Assembly: GCA_963693315.1 (NCBI GenBank)
Contig: OY856187.1
Coordinates: 382,591,460 to 382,655,459, forward strand
Reading direction: 5' to 3'
DNA length: 64,000 nt
From: Diogma glabrata
Lineage: Eukaryota > Arthropoda > Insecta > Diptera > Cylindrotomidae
A model generated the notes under the pieces. It saw only the letters and a program-made list of their open reading frames with translations. It made no database searches and had not been told where the DNA came from. A program made the position numbers and the translations under genes. Positions 25,490-37,340 of the stretch are shown here, piece by piece; within the stretch, counting starts at the first letter, position 1, and the number at the start of each line of letters is the position of its first letter.

Positions 25490-26650
25490 GCCTATATACT
25501 ATCACACCATGCGATGTTTTATCAGGCTCTGAGTCTTCGGCGAAGCAGAATCTTTGCTTCGCCATATTTATCGTTAGATGTTTCGTTCGTTAGAGCATAG
25601 TTTGTTGTATTCGTGCATTCGTGTTATTGGAGTATGACGTTCGTAAGGACGGTTATCATAACCGCTTCACAGTTCGCAGAGCAATTATTGTTATCGTTAC
25701 GAGAGAGGCTAGCATAACAGTTTTGTTCACACATTATCTCGAATGAGATAGCACGGTGGTCACTAAAGGTGCAGCCTTCATAGACTATCCAGGGTTTAAT
25801 ACTCTTTATGATAATTTTGACACAATGGTAGCATTCACGGCAGATTCACGATTGTGTGCAAACGTGGTTAGGTTTCCGGATGTATTTGCTCATCGCGAGA
25901 TGGTCTTCTAACGAGAGATGAAATTTTCGGTGAGACGGCGAACCACATAACTTGGGTCATTGTTTTAATGTTTGTTTTGTGGATACAGGTGAAAACAAAC
26001 AGATATGCAATTATCGTAATTGTTTATTCTAGAGGCAGAATGCGTGCTGAACATTTTTGGAATTAATGAATTATTACAATTTCAAAAAATGCCGTAAAAT
26101 ACAATAATGTTCGAGTTTAAGTTGAACAACTTACACTGCTAACATCTCGGAATCTTTGATATTGCCTCTGATAGGTAAACTCATATGGTACATCATCGTA
26201 CCTGTTTGTCGTCTTTCATTTAATTTAAATTTGGCTGTAGTTGGAGAGCGATGCCTCTTTCCAATTATTTCTATAGATCTTGAACTTTTAATTCAAGTGA
26301 ATCCATATTATTTTTAAGATATCAATTTTGACACCAATTGTAATAGTTTGACGATTGTACTTGATTTTATTTTCCAATTGTACTTGACTTTATTCCAAAA
26401 TAAATTCGCCTCTTGATTGAATTGTGCTCACAGCCAGGAAGGTGGATCAATGTGAATTAAAGGCTTCAGCTTCATGGCAAATATTTTGAATTGAATTACT
26501 TTTACAATATTTGTATACATTTATTTCAAATAGTTCCAAATAAAATCTTTCTGAGATCCAATCACCAAATTTAATGTTCATCAAATGGATGTTTTGATGT
26601 GTTGAATGACTTTTAGTAACGTCTTGATCCCACAATTTGGTTTGTTATTG
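25490..26650. other. GC-richer unplaced sequence between the direct repeats
   Basis: The stretch 25490-25980 is clearly less AT-rich than its surroundings and has no coding frame that I recognise. It may be the untranslated part of a retroelement. The remainder is AT-rich and featureless. Confidence 0.35.
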
Positions 26651-26818
26651 TCGCCGTTGGAATATTAATATTTAATTAATCGCTAAAGATGATTATCAAT
26701 TAAAAATGTTTGCTCTTCTCGTTGCCGTTTACGCTGTGCTATTGTTTTCACGTGTGTGAAATGAAAATTGATATAATGTTCAACTTGTCATTGAACAAGT
26801 TGTTTGTTTATGTTCTTC

Positions 26819-26892
26819 GAATCTGGAACCAAAAGTTCTGCCTGACTGTCCGACATAATTTTTATATTATATGTTCCTGTATTTTCTTTCAA
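26819..26892 (+). repeat. 75-bp direct repeat, right copy
   Basis: Matches 25406-25480 with a few substitutions, including CTGCCTGACTGTCCGACATA. The similarity ends where the left copy continues into GTGTTTTCG and this one into CACACAAGATC. Confidence 0.7.
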
Positions 26893-26894
26893 CA

Positions 26895-27900
26895 CACAAG
26901 ATCATGCAGAAGTTAATAGCATTTTGGCTTGAAATGGTGTTCAGCGGGGCCTATTTGAGTGTTATTAGAGAGTAATTTTGTTTTTAATTTTTTGTAATTC
27001 TAAAGGTTTCATAACTTTAAATAAAGTTTTGAATTTTTTTATTGGAGATTATTACTATCTCTCGATCGGGATCTGTTTTTGTTTTAAATTTTTAATTTTT
27101 AAAAATTTGTTGCTTGTTTTAAATTTTTTTATTGACTCAGCGACAGCGTCCAACTGCCAACCTCCAGCTAAACATTTTTTTTTTATATTTAATGTTCTAG
27201 AAAATTTTTGAAAATACGTATTGTATTTTTGTTTAATTTTAGAAAATTTTTGAAATTCTATTTTATATATTTTACTAAATTTTTGAAATTTTGTTGTGCA
27301 TTTGTGTTATATTTTACTAAATTTTTGAAAAAGTTGTTTATTAAGTTTGTAGGTATTATAAATTTTATAATTTTGCTAAATTTGGGAAATTCAGTTTTTA
27401 TAAAAATTTGGGAATTTCGTCCTGTCCTGTTATTTAAAAAAAAAATGTTAAATTATAATTTTTTTTGAATATTAAATTTTTGGATATTTGGATATTTAGT
27501 TTTTTGAAAAGTTGGCTTTTGGATATGGTGGTTGGTTGTTGGCCGGGCAGAGTGAAGTGATAAAAAGTTAATTTCTTTTGAAAAAAAATCAAAATTAGTT
27601 TTTTAGTGTAATGTGTGTGTTCAAGAAATAATAAAAGCAAATGAAAACTACCGGACTGTTAGTGAATATAAGCTCCTTAATATTGCTTAACAATAGTTTT
27701 TAATTGTTTAATAAACTAATGTGAATTTGCCTACGATAATAATTTAAACAAAACACTATAAATATTGTTTTCTGAGGTCAACCAAATATAATTTGAATAT
27801 GTTCATAATCAGATAATAAATTAAGCATAAACATATCTTGGTTCATCCAGAAAATCAGACGGTGCTTACAAAAGGAAAATAAGCTAAGAAAATATAAACA
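26895..27900. other. T-rich low-complexity sequence
   Basis: Repeated AAATTTTTGAAA and TTTTACTAAATTTTTGAAA phrases (27000-27480) form a loose tandem pattern of about 45 bp. The open frames across it are rich in F, K and L and are not credible genes. Confidence 0.5.
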
Positions 27901-27904
27901 TTTT

Positions 27905-28915
27905 ACATTCACGGCCTACCATACCTCTTATTACAAAACGGCGCCTCTTGTAGAGATACCTACATAGCACTACCGTCCGTTTATTTATGAGACTCAACAC
28001 CCCTGCACTAGTGTCTTCGATAGTTGGGGAGTCGTTTGTGTACCTGACAATGAAAGTAAGTAGTAGAGACCTGCAGATGGTTCGTAGAGTTATTTGGGGT
28101 CTATCGTGTCGGTGTCATAAAGGTAGTAGAAAAAGGATCTCCTTTGCATGGTTGTATGTATGGTTTTAAAACCACCTGCGTCACTAAAGCACACAAGTCT
28201 CCGTATTTTTGGGAGCACTGCTAGGTCGATATTAGATTTGTTTAAGGCAGCAAACAAGGGAAAATCCTTATTTGCTTGTTCGACTTATATTTCTGTTGAA
28301 CGTTTTAAGTGAGCTAACTGTCTAGAACCTAAGTTTTAAGGATCAAAATTGAAGCTTCTCCTGTTAGCAAAGATGACATTACTAGATTTTGTGGATTGAC
28401 GAAAAGCCAAACCTAGAGTGCACTCTTGTTCAGTTTAAAGCTAGGCTGCCTTAGTTTGTTCATCGACAAGAGAGTCAAATTTACCTCTTATCAGAACCAC
28501 TATATAGACAGCGTAGCTTTCATTGGTTAAACCTAAATTGGCCTGTTCAGTTTGAAGATCATCAGCAGTTGTTATCCAGAGGAACGGTATGCATTCTTAA
28601 GGACGGTCTCTAGAGAGCCCGTTTACAGCAGAAGAAATTATGTAAGACTTATTCGCCTGTATGGTTTGGCTTCTTTCCCGACTAGAATATAAACACGAAA
28701 CCAGTTTCTTTCTACATCTGAATAATGTACGCAATTAGCTTGTGAAATAAAACGCAAGCGATGCAAGTCGTACTGTAGTCGATAAAGTTTCTATTACTTC
28801 GCAGAGCTCTCTCCAGTAGTATCTTTTTCGTAGTCTGATTTGTTTGTTGTAGTTGGTAAGAGTGAATTAATACTCTCCTCAGTGTGCCGTTTTCGCTTTG
28901 TTAAAAATTTTCGGT
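27905..28915 (-). pseudogene. Decayed LINE reverse transcriptase region
   Basis: A GC-richer island whose minus-strand translation, across frames, begins near 28840 with YWRELCEVIETLSTTVRL. That is the K..SWR.FC..I......ARL block preceding the RT of jockey/R1/LOA-type LINEs. Further along, CFSDAGGFKTIHTTMQRR corresponds to the LDIEGAFDNTSFEAI..AL block (RT domain 3), and near 28000 LSGTQTTPQLSKTLVQGC resembles the segment ending in the RGCPQGGVLSP motif. The reading is full of stops. It may belong to the same LINE type as the fragment at 18765-19135, but the pieces do not overlap. Confidence 0.45.
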
Positions 28916-28919
28916 ACTC

Positions 28920-30690
28920 TCCAAATGATAAGTTTATCAATTCGCCTCAAAATTAGCATTTCTCAACTAGATAAAAATCATATATTGGTTATGAAGCTAA
29001 AAAGAAAACTTATCGCTCCACTGCTTCATAATTACAGAGTTCTGCTCAACTAGAAAAATTTAAACTCACACAACTTGTTTGGTTTGCAATACATAATTTC
29101 ATAGAAATATTAAACTAACATAGGCATATAAGGTGAAACAATAGTGACATATCAAACCAACCTTTGTCAACATTTTATATTACAAAACTGAGTGCTAACT
29201 TAATTATGAAATTTTTTTAGATTAACCCAACCGGAAATTTTAATATTTGATCTTCTTTTTCTTGTATACTCTAATTTGTGTTTTTTTTTACCACATACTT
29301 GTTAATTTTTTTTTCTGATCCTCATAGTTCCTCCTGTAGTGTGAAAAAGATAATTTACAATTTAAAGGCTATTTATATTTTGCTTTTATCTTATGAAAAA
29401 AGGATACTAAGCAGAAAAATAAAATTATCTTGATAAATGACACAACATTTTGTGTGAAAAAAATTGGTTGGTTATAGTAATTGTTTGTTATGAAAATTTT
29501 AATGAAAAACACTGTGATCTGGGAATCGATTCCGAATTCGGCGACCAAAAACCAACCCCAGGCTTATAAAGTTAAACTACTACTTCCATTTTCTACTCAT
29601 TTATAATTTTCCCGAAACTAACGTTCCATAAAAAAAATTGCAGACAAACATACAAACAATTATGTATGTATAACTTAAAGACAAAAACTAAGGGATTTCT
29701 GAAATTTATGTCCCTTGAGTAACATTTTTTTGGTTGTTTAGTTATGTTTTTCCCAAGAGACTACAAACAAGTAAAACTATTTCCTAGTTTAGTACCATAA
29801 ATAGCAAAAAAGAAAATTATTGATTGCATACGTTTTATGTTAAGCGTTTAAATATTTAATACAAAAGAAGCTAATGATATTTAATTTTCTTAAAACATTT
29901 CCAAATTTTTATGTATTTAAAAAAACAAAGTTAATTAATTTTTCACAATAAATTAAAAATTAATCCAAATAAAACAAAAATAAATGTACCAACAAGGTGT
30001 GGTTGTTATGTGATTAGCCTTGTCGTCTCAAAAAAACGCAATATAAACTAATCTCCCCTTCAATCAGCTTACATTAACAGGACTAAGCACCTTGGCTTTA
30101 AAATTAATGTTGCAATAGAAAAAGAATACAGTTACTACTAATTATAATTCTAGTGATGACTTCAATTACTTTCAAGTAAATTTAAATATGTCATTAATAT
30201 CTGAATTCCCTTTTTTTAACTTTTCAACAAAATCGTAATTTGATTGATTAATTGTAAGATAAACTCATTATCAAATAGCTCGTCGTTTTAGTTTTTTGTT
30301 TATTTTGTATACGTTAAGAAAATAATAATAATAAGAAATGAAAGCGAAAGATTTAAAAAAAAAATGATTAATGATTTGAAAAGAATAAATTTACATAAGT
30401 TTGTTGACACTTTGAATTGTCAGAAATATTAGATTCTCACTTCAAAGTAGGAGCGACAACATCTGGAATTTTTTTTTTATAAGCTTTGACAGAAATATGA
30501 TATTATCCAACTTTCAATGTTTTATTTAATATTTATCATAATAGAGAGGGATAGAGTAATAAAAGTGGAAGGGGGTGGTACAACAGGACTTAAAGCAAAT
30601 ATCATAATTTTTTTTAAAGTTTCTAAAGGCGAGTCTAGAAGCGATCAGTTCGAGTAGCATTGCAATGCTAGAATTATTGAAAGTAATGCA
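28920..30690. other. AT-rich sequence, no gene recognised
   Basis: Homopolymer-rich sequence without a recognisable gene, RNA or repeat. Confidence 0.55.
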
Positions 30691-30698
30691 AATTGAGC

Positions 30699-30784
30699 AA
30701 AACAATACATATTTTTGTAATGGTGGAGGGATCTTGTGATCGCAAACAACATCCCTCCACCCTTACAAAAATATGTATTGTTTT
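30699..30784. other. Long hairpin, 34-bp arms
   Basis: The left arm 30699-30732 (AAAACAATACATATTTTTGT and on to GGTGGAGGGAT) pairs with 30751-30784 with a single mismatch. The loop is 18 bases. A related but unpaired phrase, GGGAGGGATGTTGTGATCAC, occurs at 35553-35572. It may be a tiny fold-back element or a hairpin precursor. I see no sign of expression. Confidence 0.9.
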
Positions 30785-31189
30785 TTGTTTAATACAAAAT
30801 AATGTAAATTAAAATTTTAAAATACAAAATAACCTATTTTTAAATAAAGTTAAAATTTTGATATAAAAAATTTTGATATGTAAAATTTTGTATACATTTT
30901 TAATTAAAATAAATTATACGAGCAATTTCACGATTGAAGCTTGTTTTATATCTAATAACTTGTGAAAGTTTAATACTAGCATTATTTTTTGTTTTAAAGA
31001 TAAAATTTGTTGTGCATATGACTGTCGGGAATCAGTTTTTTTTGTTCTGAAGGAAAATTATAAAAATGGCGTTATAAACTAAGAGATTTTTTTATGTTAA
31101 ATATCAAATATTTTATTATTAAATGAACTTTTTAAAATATTATAAAAATTATATATGTAGTACAATAAATAAAATATGGAGGGGCTGAA

Positions 31190-32945
31190 ATCTCACAGCT
31201 CTGAGATATCAAGACTTCGGTCTGGGTTAAGGATTTTGATATAGTTTTCGGCAAAAAACTTTTATGAGGACATAGTTTTTAGTTTTGGACAGCGATATAT
31301 ATCAAACATAACTCTTTGTTAAAGTACAAGTATTTTTTATCTCTGTTTAAAAATTTATTACAAAACTAACACGAAACATCAATACGTTGCCGGAAAATTA
31401 TAATCAAAATTCCAAAAATATTGTTAAATTAAATAAAATCAAACTTTTTCAAAATTCCAAAAATATTCGAATAATTAGAATAAAATCAAATATTTAAATT
31501 TTTTCTAAATTCCAATAATATTTCAAAAATTCTTAAAAATTCAAACTTTTTCCAAAATTCTAAAAATATTGCAAAAATTATTACAAAATCAAAAATTGAA
31601 ACTTTTTTCAAAATTCCAAAAATTATAATAATATCAAAAATTAAAAATTTTTCAAAATTCTAAAAATATTTCAAAAATTCTTACACAATCAAAAATTAAA
31701 ACTTTTGCCGAATTCTAAAAATATTGCAAAAATTATTACAAAATCAAAAATACAAACTTTTCAAAATTCCAAAAATATTTCAAAACCTATAACAAATTCA
31801 AAAATTTCCATGTCCAATTTCATTTTAAATTACATTTACGTCATAAAAACAGCTACATTTTATTTCCAAAAAATTGGCTAAAAAAATAAATGAAATCGTT
31901 TTTTGACACACTTGACATTATTTTTTGACAAACTTATAATGCCATAATTCTCTATAATAATAATTAAATATCATGCCATACAAACTATAAATTTTATTTT
32001 TTTCTAAGAAAATTGGGTAAAAAATAAATAAAAACCTTTCTTTTGACACACTTGACAACATATTTTGACAAACTTATAATGCCATAATTCTCAATAATAA
32101 TAATAAAATTTCATTTCAAAGAAACAATTTTATTTTTTTCCAAATAATTGGGTAAAAACTAAAAAAAAATCTTTTGACACACTTGACAACATTTTTTTGA
32201 CAAACTTATAATGCCATAATTCTCAATAATAATAATAAAATTTCATTTCAAACAAACCATTTTGTTTTTTCCAAAAAATTGGGTTAAAAAATAAATAAAA
32301 ATCTTTCTTTTGACACACTTGACAACATTTTTTTGACAAACTTATAATGCCATAATTCTCAATAATAATAATAAAATCTCATTTCAAACAAACAATTAAT
32401 TTAATTTTTTTTCCAAAAAATTAAGTAAAAAAATAAATAAAAATCTTTCTTTTGACACACTTGACAACATTTTTTTGACAAACTTATAATGCAATAATCT
32501 AGTTTTTGATCTCACATACCAATCCCTACCATCAAGATTTCTCCAAATTTAATGTTCCTACTCGTAATCACTTAAAATGAACGTTTTTTAAGCCAAAAAT
32601 ATGAAAATTTGCTATTTTTGACACACATAATGATTTTTTTGACACACTTCCGGTACAGTTATCAAACACAGCTTCCTTTCGGACCTGCCCCTTGTGAATA
32701 CCTATTTTTAGAAAAAAAAATTTTTGAAATCCCTCCAGCGGTTTTCCCTGCAGCGTAGGTAATGACGGCGGACGGCCAGACGGCCGGCCGGCCGGCCGGC
32801 AGACAGACATACATTTTTTTTTTTTTGCCGTTTTAGAATCAGGAGGTCCTAAAACGTCGAGAAATGTCAAAAAAAGTGGGGGTAAGAATTTGACTTTGAG
32901 CTCATGAATGTAATACTTAGGTCTTTCAGACCGAAGTAATAAATA
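31190..32945. mobile_element. Tandem-repeat element inserted in the transposon
   Basis: Mirrored tips ACTTCGGTCTG (31214) and CAGACCGAAGT (32930-32940) enclose two kinds of internal repeats and a GC-rich block, GACGGCCGGCCGGCCGGCCG (around 32788). Units of about 65 bp (AAAATTCCAAAAATATTTCA type) fill 31400-31810. Units of about 137 bp fill 31860-32500. No protein is encoded. A second, partial copy of the same structure lies at 63270-63902, where only two of the longer units are present. Precise target duplication was not found. Confidence 0.6.
31860..32500. repeat. Tandem units of about 137 bp (GACACACTTGACA)
   Basis: Five units, each with CTTTTGACACACTTGACAAC, TTTTTTTGACAAACTTATAA, TGCCATAATTCTCAATAATA, a TTTCATTTCAAA block and a CCAAAAAATTGGGTAAAAA block. 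The anchor TTGACA recurs near 31913, 32052, 32183, 32319 and 32461. Two further units are at 63720-63902. Confidence 0.9.
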
Positions 32946-32952
32946 CAATTGT

Positions 32953-33290
32953 TAAAAATGATTTACTTATTTTACAACCAGAAGTTTTTTTTGAATAGGA
33001 AAACACTCCTGCAATTATTTTCTTTGTATTAGATGGCAAAAAAATAAAATGTTTATTTATCACTTTTAGTAATCACTTGTCACTCTTATAAAAAATAATT
33101 TGACAGTCTCGACTGCAAACAAAAAAACCGTATAAATAACTAAATCTATTTAGGAACTTTTGACTGGAGAAGTATTATGTTCGTATTATGTTATTATGGA
33201 ATCGTAAAGTAAAAGATTGTATTTTAACATTAAATTAGAAATATTTTATTATTGAATAAACTTTTTAAAATACCATACAAATTATATATG
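32953..33290 (-). pseudogene. Duplicated transposase tail and inner terminus
   Basis: The stretch 32953-33060 resembles 33320-33420, the last codons of the transposase (TTACTTATTTTACAA.C, then GCAATTATT.TCTT.GTATT). The stretch 33230-33290 (AATATTTTATTATTGAATAA, then ACTTTTTAAAATA and ATATATGTAG) repeats the inner end of the left terminal repeat at 31110-31165. So a second, older piece of the same transposon lies directly before the main transposase remnant. Confidence 0.55.
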
Positions 33291-33326
33291 TAGGTTAAAG
33301 AAAATAAATATAGTTATTAAAAATTA

Positions 33327-34545
33327 TTAACTTATTTTACATTCAAAATTTTCTTTTGAGTTGGAAAACATTTTTGCAATTATTGTCTTAGTATTTAATG
33401 GCACAAAAGAATGAAATTTTTGAGTTCCACTTACAGTAATCGCATTTTTATATCGATTTTGTAATTTTTCTTTTGTTAATTGATATTCATTTTTATCGGC
33501 GTATCCAAAGTTCATGGTAGATTCCTATTTTGAAACCCATTCGAAAAGTTTTATTGGCGTATCAATAATATCTCTGCTCCCCATACTATAACGGTTTGCA
33601 GCACGCTTCAGTGTACCACCAATCCCATGGCTGGTAGCATGAAAATGGCATTCTGCATCAACCTTAAAGTCTTTTTTATGGTGGTTTATTTTTGTATTGA
33701 GAAGGTGCACCGTCGGTGTTATAAATTATTTTTCTAATATTAGAGTTTATATTCGTTCTGATGAATTCAATAAGTTTTGTAATGAAAAGATGAACTGTAG
33801 TACTGTTGTTGATATCCGAAATGAGTATAAAACTTCGGTGCTGTATATATGCACTTGCGGCACTTTTAAAATAAATGACAAATGGATGAATAGTAGCTTG
33901 TGAATTATTATAATGATAACCTTGAACCGTATCCTGAATTATGAAGGCGTAGTTTTCAGAAAAATCTCCCAGAACGAAGCACTCTCCTGGTTCTAATTTT
34001 TTATTCTTTCCTCAATAGCTGCTGTTTTGCTATAAAGTTGTGTGGTATCAAAATTTGTAAACGGTAAACAAATTTTTTCTTAAATTCTTCTACAGTTTCT
34101 ATTAAAGTATCCAAATTGCATCGATCAGTGGTATTGCATTGTTGATATATGACTTGAAGGATTCCTTTAACGTCAAAATCATTTAGTAATCTTTCTTCCA
34201 GTTGTTGAAGTTTTTTGAACATTCATTGCAATTCAAAATATGACAATCTTCTGTTAATTCACCACATGAAACAAAGTCAATTAATGTTTTATAATTCTGG
34301 AAAGCAGCATCAGTAATCCAAGACATCTTAGAGTGTTGAATCATTAGTTTCATAGTTTGATGTATAGTACCCACGCACACATTATGAACTCTTTGGGATA
34401 ATTTTATGCATTCTTGTGGTCGAAGGGACGTGAATTTAGTAAATCCTGTTTTCACATCAGGAAACTTATTTTTAAACTTCACATAAGCTTCATTTAATGT
34501 ACATAGCAATAAGCGGTTTTTTGGATTTATGCTGAAATTGCTCAT
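33327..34545 (-). pseudogene. Broken transposase of the ATAC-flanked element
   Basis: Minus-strand frames, joined across at least three breaks, give most of a transposase. From 34545: FPDVKTGFTKFTSLRPQECI, then RVHNVCVGTIHQTMKLMIQH and a segment with CGELTEDCHILNCNECS. Next, near 33990, comes FVLGDFSENYAFIIQD, then QATIHPFVIYF, a stretch ending in IYNTDGAPSQYKN at about 33690, then FHATSHGIGGTLKRAANRY and a tail ending in KENFECKIS at 33330. The blocks LRP...H.VCVC..H.N.KLM, GDFxENY, SDGAxxQYKN and ATSHG...GGTxKR are those of an arthropod-rich DDE-like transposase family. Acidic residues in GDF and TDGA are plausible catalytic positions. The KG(A/P)CD part of the last motif is deleted, so the copy is dead. 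Confidence 0.75.
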
Positions 34546-35176
34546 ATTTTCTTAACTGTACATACATAATTTTTATATTATTTTAAAAAGTTTATTTAAT
34601 AATAAAATATTTGATATTTAACATAAAAAAAATCTCTAAGTTTATAACGCCATTTTTATAATTTTCCTTCAGAACAAAAAAAACTGATTCCCGACAGTCA
34701 TATGCACAACGAATTTTATCTTTAAAACAAAAAATAATGCTACTTCTAAACTTTCACAAGTTGTTAGATATAAAACAAGCTTCAATTTGGTTCTAAAAAA
34801 AAAAGGTGTAATGCCATCTTTTTTTTCAATTACACCGTTTTTTTCTTATGTTACACCGTTAAAAATTATTTCAAAAATTTAACAGTGTACATTTTTAAAA
34901 TCTTTGTTCTAATACCTATTCAACGACATAACATTTATGAAAATCGATTCAGTAGTTTTTCTACAATCGCTCGTCAAAATGCACTCACATCACAAAATAA
35001 CAAAAAATTTAGGGGCACCCTGTGAAGACCCCTGGTCGAAAAAAAAAATTCTAAGAGAACTTGTATTTTTTATTTATGAAAGACTATCTATCTATAAACA
35101 AAAAAAAATCAAAATTAAAAGGGGTCAAGTCAAAATTTCCCAAAAATTTGCTGAGCTTGCGTGAAATTGCTCATAC

Positions 35177-36385
35177 AGAAAATATTTTTTAATTTTTAAA
35201 GTAAATTTTCTACTTATTTAGAATAAGTGATATTATTATTTCATTCAGACTTTAATGATTATAAATGTAATTGACTGTTGCAATATTTTTAAAATTGAAT
35301 GAAAATAAATAAATTGTTTTGATAATGATAGTAACAGTTAATAGGAACCGTTAAATGCAGAAAAACCAACCTTGGTTTTATATTAAAATTAATTTATTTA
35401 TTTATTTTCTATTCCAAAATGTACATATATTAATTACACACAAAAAAGAATGGTTACTCCTTAATAGTTTTACATTTCCTCATATTTTCAACTTTAATTT
35501 ATATTATTTTTATGTTTATTAGAATCTTACTATATGGTACATAACTTTGTAAAGGGGGAGGGATGTTGTGATCACGTTCATTATTGTTCACTTCGTTTCA
35601 TAAGCAATAATAATAAGCAATAATAATTGCAAATCACTATCGGCTAAGTACCACCATTTTTAATTAGTTTATTTATCATGATTGCCGTCCATGTTTAATC
35701 ATACATGCTATGCTATGCTTCTTCTAAATCAATATAATCGATGTTATCAAGATACAAGTATTAAGTCTTCACTTAATTTTAGAAACATATATTACATACC
35801 ATTCCAAACCAACAACATATTTGCTGTAGATGATAAAATTTGTAACATCATGTGTTTAATTCCAAACATATAAGTTAGATATACAAATGTAATTGTTTCA
35901 GGTTATACTTGCTTTCTGAAGTTATTTTTAATTTCATAAAAAAAATTATGTCAACAAAAAAAACATTGATCAAAGCAAACTATACACCGTTTAAAATAAA
36001 AACCAAATTAAATAATTAAAACATTTAGGCGAAATCTCCTAAAATAATTATAAGGGCCCTGAGGTGCGGTTTTTGAAAATAGAAAATTTGCCACTTACCT
36101 TTGGGCTAGTGTATACAACAACTTCCCAAATTTTCATGATGATTAATGTATTAATGCATGAAGGACAAACAGACATAGTTTCAATTTTATATACATTCAC
36201 TATTTATTTAGCATGATGACTCGAATGCAAATTGCAAAAGACAGTAGCAATATGACTTTAAAAAACTGTATTATAGATCAATTTTTTAAAATTCGTAAAA
36301 AGAAATTTTTATTATTTTTATGAATTCATGAATAAAAAAAAAATAATTTTAATGGTATTTAATAAAAATTAAAACAATAAAAAAA
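35177..36385. other. AT-rich sequence, no gene recognised
   Basis: Mostly AT-rich filler. The phrase GGGAGGGATGTTGTGATCAC at 35553 echoes the hairpin at 30699. No gene seen. Confidence 0.5.
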
Positions 36386-36475
36386 TGTACCAGTCCAGGA
36401 ATTGAACTCCTATAAAACCTCAGTCAACCGCGATATCCACATCGCAATTTGAAACGTTAAGAAATGATAGATTTA
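36385..36475 (-). repeat. tRNA-like SINE relic or tRNA pseudogene
   Basis: On the minus strand, GCGATGTGGATATCGCGGTT is followed by a GACTGAGGTTTTATAGGAGT segment and then GAGTTCAATTCCTGGACTGG, which contains a B-box-like GAGTTCAATTCC. The spacing suits a tRNA head, but the arms are poor. Low confidence. Confidence 0.3.
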
Positions 36476-36694
36476 TTTCATATTTAAAAATAGTTTGCTC
36501 TTTCAGAAAGAAAGAAATTTTCACTTCAAAAAATGCATATGCACTTCACAACCCTGCGGTCTAAGAAAGCATTTTATTTGACAGTGGAGGATCCATCTAG
36601 AGCCGGGCATTCACATACAACAGAAACAGAAACTGAAACTGAAAACTATTCAAAATTCAAAACTCTATTATCAAATTTGAAAATAATAATTAAT

Positions 36695-37005
36695 ACTAGG
36701 AAGGCCCGGCGTGCTTTGCTACGCGTATAATTAAAGTTCGGATATATGAAAAATTAGCGATCAAATAAGTTTTCAAGTAAGCTTATTTGATCTCTTAACT
36801 TATTTGATCGCTAATTTTTCATATATCCGAACTGATCAGCTAGAGTTCTGATTATTTTTCATTCATATATTTAAAAAGAAAAATTAAAAATTATATGCTA
36901 GCATTTCTCATTACCACTTTTTGAAATCATTGCTTCTACGTCAACAAAATGTCTACGCAAAAACTTTATTTATAACCATAGCGAAGCACGCCGGGCCCTC
37001 CTAGT
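36695..37005. mobile_element. Palindromic repeat with inverted Helitron-like tails, copy 2
   Basis: Ends ACTAGGAAGGCCCGGCGTGC and, mirrored, GCACGCCGGGCCCTCCTAGT. Here the right arm is complete and the left arm has an internal deletion, the reverse of copy 1. The centre is TCAAGTAAGCTTATTTGATC. The right arm contains ATCAGCTAGAGTTCTGATTA and TCTACGTCAACAAAATGTCT, shared with copy 1. There is no visible target duplication. The repeat inserted into the surrounding MITE. Confidence 0.7.
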
Positions 37006-37340
37006 TATCGTTCATTCACAACATTCATTTCACCATTAACTAACACCATAATAATTAAATCAAAAAAAATCAAAGAAAAATAATAATAATAAAAAATAAT
37101 CTCACTCATACCATTATCATTCATTCACAACATTCATTTCACCATTAACACCATAATAATTAAATCAAAGAAAATCAAAGAAAAATAATAATAATAAAAA
37201 ATAAACTCACTCATACCATTATCATTCATTCACAACATTCATTTCACTAACAATAATAATAAAAAAACAAAGAAAAATAATGCGTCTATACACTACTAAA
37301 TCAATGCATAAACTAAATTGAAATTTGAAAATAATAATAA
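37006..37340. repeat. Tandem array of about 108-bp units
   Basis: Three units with CATTCATTCACAACATTCAT, TTCACCATTAACACCATAAT and a CAAAGAAAAATAATAATAAT block. The third is shortened. It lies within the MITE, next to the palindromic repeat. Confidence 0.85.

Larger units (their letters stand above)
30920..35172. mobile_element. DNA transposon with broken transposase, TSD ATAC
   Basis: The ends are GAGCAATTTCAC and GTGAAATTGCTC, flanked by ATAC on both sides (30916-30919 and 35173-35176). The right terminal repeat, about 600 bp (34553-35172), is mirrored by the isolated terminus at 40469-41050. The left terminal repeat here (30920-31160) has lost about 330 bp between the first 13 bp and the GAAGCTTGTTTTATATCT block. 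The transposase remnant lies on the minus strand. A tandem-repeat element and a duplicated transposase tail occupy 31190-33290. A 4-bp duplication and this transposase type would suit the Sola superfamily; I am not certain of that name. Confidence 0.8.

Noticed and set aside
29505..29560. Possible pol III B box (GGAATCGATTCCC on the minus strand)
   Set aside because: The motif has an extra base relative to GGTTCGANNCC and no A-box-like sequence at the proper distance.
31860..32500. CRISPR-like regular repeats
   Set aside because: Units are contiguous tandem repeats without unique spacers, in a eukaryotic context.
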